A program made the position numbers and the translations under genes. Below are positions 20,953 through 22,277 of a stretch of DNA of 22,277 nt, piece after piece. This stretch comes from a virus: positions 1 to 22,277 of the IMG/VR virus record IMGVR_UViG_3300021090_000113. One strand, written 5' to 3'. The notes under the pieces were generated by a model. The model saw only the letters and a program-made list of their open reading frames with translations, was not told where the DNA came from and did no database searches. The first letter of the stretch is position 1; every line of letters starts with the position of its first letter.

Positions 20953-21151
20953 CTAGCCCTTCTAGCCCTCTAGCCCTTGTGTTTTCAAAACTTCCTGACG
21001 GGGGCCGGAGGGGGCTGCTGTGTAATTGCTGTATTTACTGCACCTTCTCTATAACTTTCATACTTATAAGGGCTAGAAGGGCTAGAAGGGCTAGACACCG
21101 GGCGTCAGCGTCTAGCCCTTTCGACCCCGCCTAGCCCTTCGGGTGGGCTAG
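20953..21151. repeat. CTAGCCC/GGGCTAG repeat cluster with an AT-rich centre
   Basis: Nine heptamers in 199 bases: CTAGCCC (plus) at 20953, 20962, 20970, 21112 and 21131; GGGCTAG at 21070, 21079, 21088 and 21145. The first three and the second three form nine-base-period tandem arrays (TAGCCCTTC-type) that are nearly perfect reverse complements (20953-20978 and 21068-21094, one indel), able to make a stem of about 26 bp with an 89-base loop. The loop holds an A+T-rich stretch (about 21020-21069), unusual for this GC-rich region. The last two copies reach into the end of the VapE gene. Plausible roles: replication origin iterons, packaging site, or a terminator/attenuator. Nothing here distinguishes them. 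The rest of the 20918-21130 gap holds no gene that I can support. Confidence 0.75.
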
Positions 21152-22277
21152 ATGCCGCCACGCCTTTAAATTACGGCCGGAAATCCATGCGTCACCCTTG
21201 AAATAGCCAAGTTTTCGCAAAATAGCGCCGAGTCGAAGGCTTTGCTTACGGTCGATCCGATCTAAACCTAGCCCAAGTGCGAGGCGCGCTAGCTCTCCCA
21301 TTTGGAACGGTGCGCCCCCCATTGGCATTGGGTTTGGTACCTCGCCGGGCCCGGCCGGGCGGGGCTTCGCAAGCACCGCGGCGACCGCATCGTGCCACTC
21401 ATCGTGTTCTTCGAACTCGGCGTGCACCTCGCGCGCCAGGGTCTGCGCGTCATGCCACATCACCCCGTTTTGTCGCCAAAGCGCAACACCCTCCGCCCAT
21501 AGCTGGTCGCGGTCTGCGGTCAACGCCTCGTCGTCGGCTGCGGTCACGTCGATGGGTAGCCACCGGCGATTGCCCTCAGGGTCGCTGAGAATGTCACGCG
21601 GGTTGCTCGTGCCGACGAACACGCACCGGCGCAGAAACGACGATTCGAACTCCCGATACTTGGGAGTCCACGACTCAGTGCGGCGCGTTAGCCACGCCCG
21701 GATGCTCTGTGAGTCGCGCCCCTTCAGGCCGCGCAGTTCGGCGAGCTCACCCACCAGCTTCCCCCGTAGCTTGCGGCTGAGGTCGTCGTCAAGCTTCTCT
21801 AGGTTCACCTCGCAGAACGCTTCAGGGGTGGGGGCGATGGCCGCGACGGCGCTTGTCTTGCGCAGGCCCTCGGGCCCGATCAGAACGGGCACCATGTCAG
21901 CCTGGCACCCCGGGCTTAGGCAGCGGCCGGCGAGCGCGGACCACAGGTATAGGCCCACCGCGCGGGCATAGGGCCCCGCGGCGGCGCCGAAGTAGTGCAC
22001 CAAGCTATCAGCCACGCGGGGGACGCCGTCCCACACCAGCGCGCCGGCCCACTCGGCCGCGGTGTCGACGGGGTTGCTCATGGCCACCGCCAGCACGGCG
22101 TCGCGCATCAGGTCTGCCGACACGGGTTTGAACCCTTTAGCCTCAAAGCCGCTGCGCAACGTCACGTAGTCCACATCCGTGAGCATGCGCCAGGCGCCCG
22201 GGCCGCCGAGCACGATACGATCGCGGAAAGCGTCATAGGCCAATTGCACCCCGCCCTCGGCGCTGCGCAGCGCTGCC
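21131..22277 (-). CDS. VapE-family replication ATPase/primase-helicase, C-terminal part (cut by window edge)
   Basis: The frame stays open to the right edge (AALRSAEGG precedes the GTG at 22249), so the true start is outside; 381 residues are visible. Counting from that GTG, the P-loop is IGPEGLRKTS at about 124-133, followed by an acidic helix GKLVGELAELRGLKGRDSQS (Walker B region, about 163-180) and FVGTSNPRDILSDPEGNRRW at about 212-231, the sensor/arginine block (G(T/S)(T/S)N....L.D..GNRR(W/F)) of virulence-associated E proteins. The C-terminal region, residues 300-370, looks like a winged-helix segment (RLGAILRKLGYFKGDAWISG). In phages such proteins act as superfamily 3-type helicases in replication initiation, often next to primase domains. 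It ends at TAG within a GGGCTAG repeat. Probably the last early/replication gene before packaging. Confidence 0.88.
   Translation of the reverse strand, partial: AALRSAEGGVQLAYDAFRDRIVLGGPGAWRMLTDVDYVTLRSGFEAKGFKPVSADLMRDAVLAVAMSNPVDTAAEWAGALVWDGVPRVADSLVHYFGAAAGPYARAVGLYLWSALAGRCLSPGCQADMVPVLIGPEGLRKTSAVAAIAPTPEAFCEVNLEKLDDDLSRKLRGKLVGELAELRGLKGRDSQSIRAWLTRRTESWTPKYREFESSFLRRCVFVGTSNPRDILSDPEGNRRWLPIDVTAADDEALTADRDQLWAEGVALWRQNGVMWHDAQTLAREVHAEFEEHDEWHDAVAAVLAKPRPAGPGEVPNPMPMGGAPFQMGELARLALGLGLDRIDRKQSLRLGAILRKLGYFKGDAWISGRNLKAWRHLAHPKG

Noticed and set aside
21026-21055. Plus-strand promoter TTGCTG-N18-TATAAC in the AT-rich gap
   Set aside because: Spacing and match are only fair and no plausible plus-strand gene follows; it may simply reflect the AT-rich core between the repeat arrays.
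21131-22277. VapE-type protein as a virulence factor or phage-satellite marker
   Set aside because: The family name is historical; the P-loop and GNRR block fit a replication helicase, and the adjacent terminase, portal and coat genes show a full phage rather than a satellite.

Overview
The window is a late-gene segment of a tailed double-stranded DNA phage or prophage with a P22-like (podovirus) virion. Base composition is strongly G+C-rich, which points to a high-GC Gram-negative host. The host genus cannot be fixed from the sequence. No integrase, att site, tRNA or host gene is visible, so prophage status is undecided. All well-supported genes are on the minus strand and read from right to left; one small membrane ORF is a possible plus-strand exception.

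Layout in transcription order: (1) The 3' part of a VapE-family replication ATPase (21131-22277), then a 213-bp non-coding gap packed with CTAGCCC/GGGCTAG repeats. (2) The packaging genes: TerS, a 64-aa coupled ORF, TerL. (3) The portal gene. (4) A seven-gene block between portal and scaffold that P22 lacks: three small virion-type proteins, a LamG protein with nine exact 20-residue repeats, an exported four-cysteine protein and two small proteins. (5) Scaffold, P22-type coat and an intrinsic terminator. (6) A 78-aa protein, gp4-like tail accessory factor, and a gp10-like tail hub gene split into two ORFs with a glycosyltransferase between them. (7) Three small tail-associated proteins including a cupin-like one. 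(8) Three ejection or internal virion proteins, the first gp7-like. (9) A tail fibre, then the lysis end: a one-TM coiled-coil protein, a two-TM holin-like protein, and the start of an M15-peptidase-like endolysin cut by the window edge.

Cistrons are very tightly packed; at least twelve junctions are 1-4-nt start/stop overlaps (mostly ATGA or GTGA). The few real gaps carry signals. A 37-bp element made of three hexamers with identical spacing (CRATAG-N7-CTATYN-N12-CRATAG, plus-strand sense) occurs three times: before portal, at the LamG/exported-protein junction, and before scaffold. It divides the head operon into segments. A GC-rich hairpin plus T-run follows coat.

Most worth a second look: the three-copy 37-bp element; the gp10 gene interrupted by a glycosyltransferase cassette; a 14-residue motif shared by the N-termini of scaffold and coat; the CTAGCCC repeat cluster; and the LamG repeat protein. 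No stretch over 300 bases lacks a gene; the longest non-coding gap is 20918-21130.
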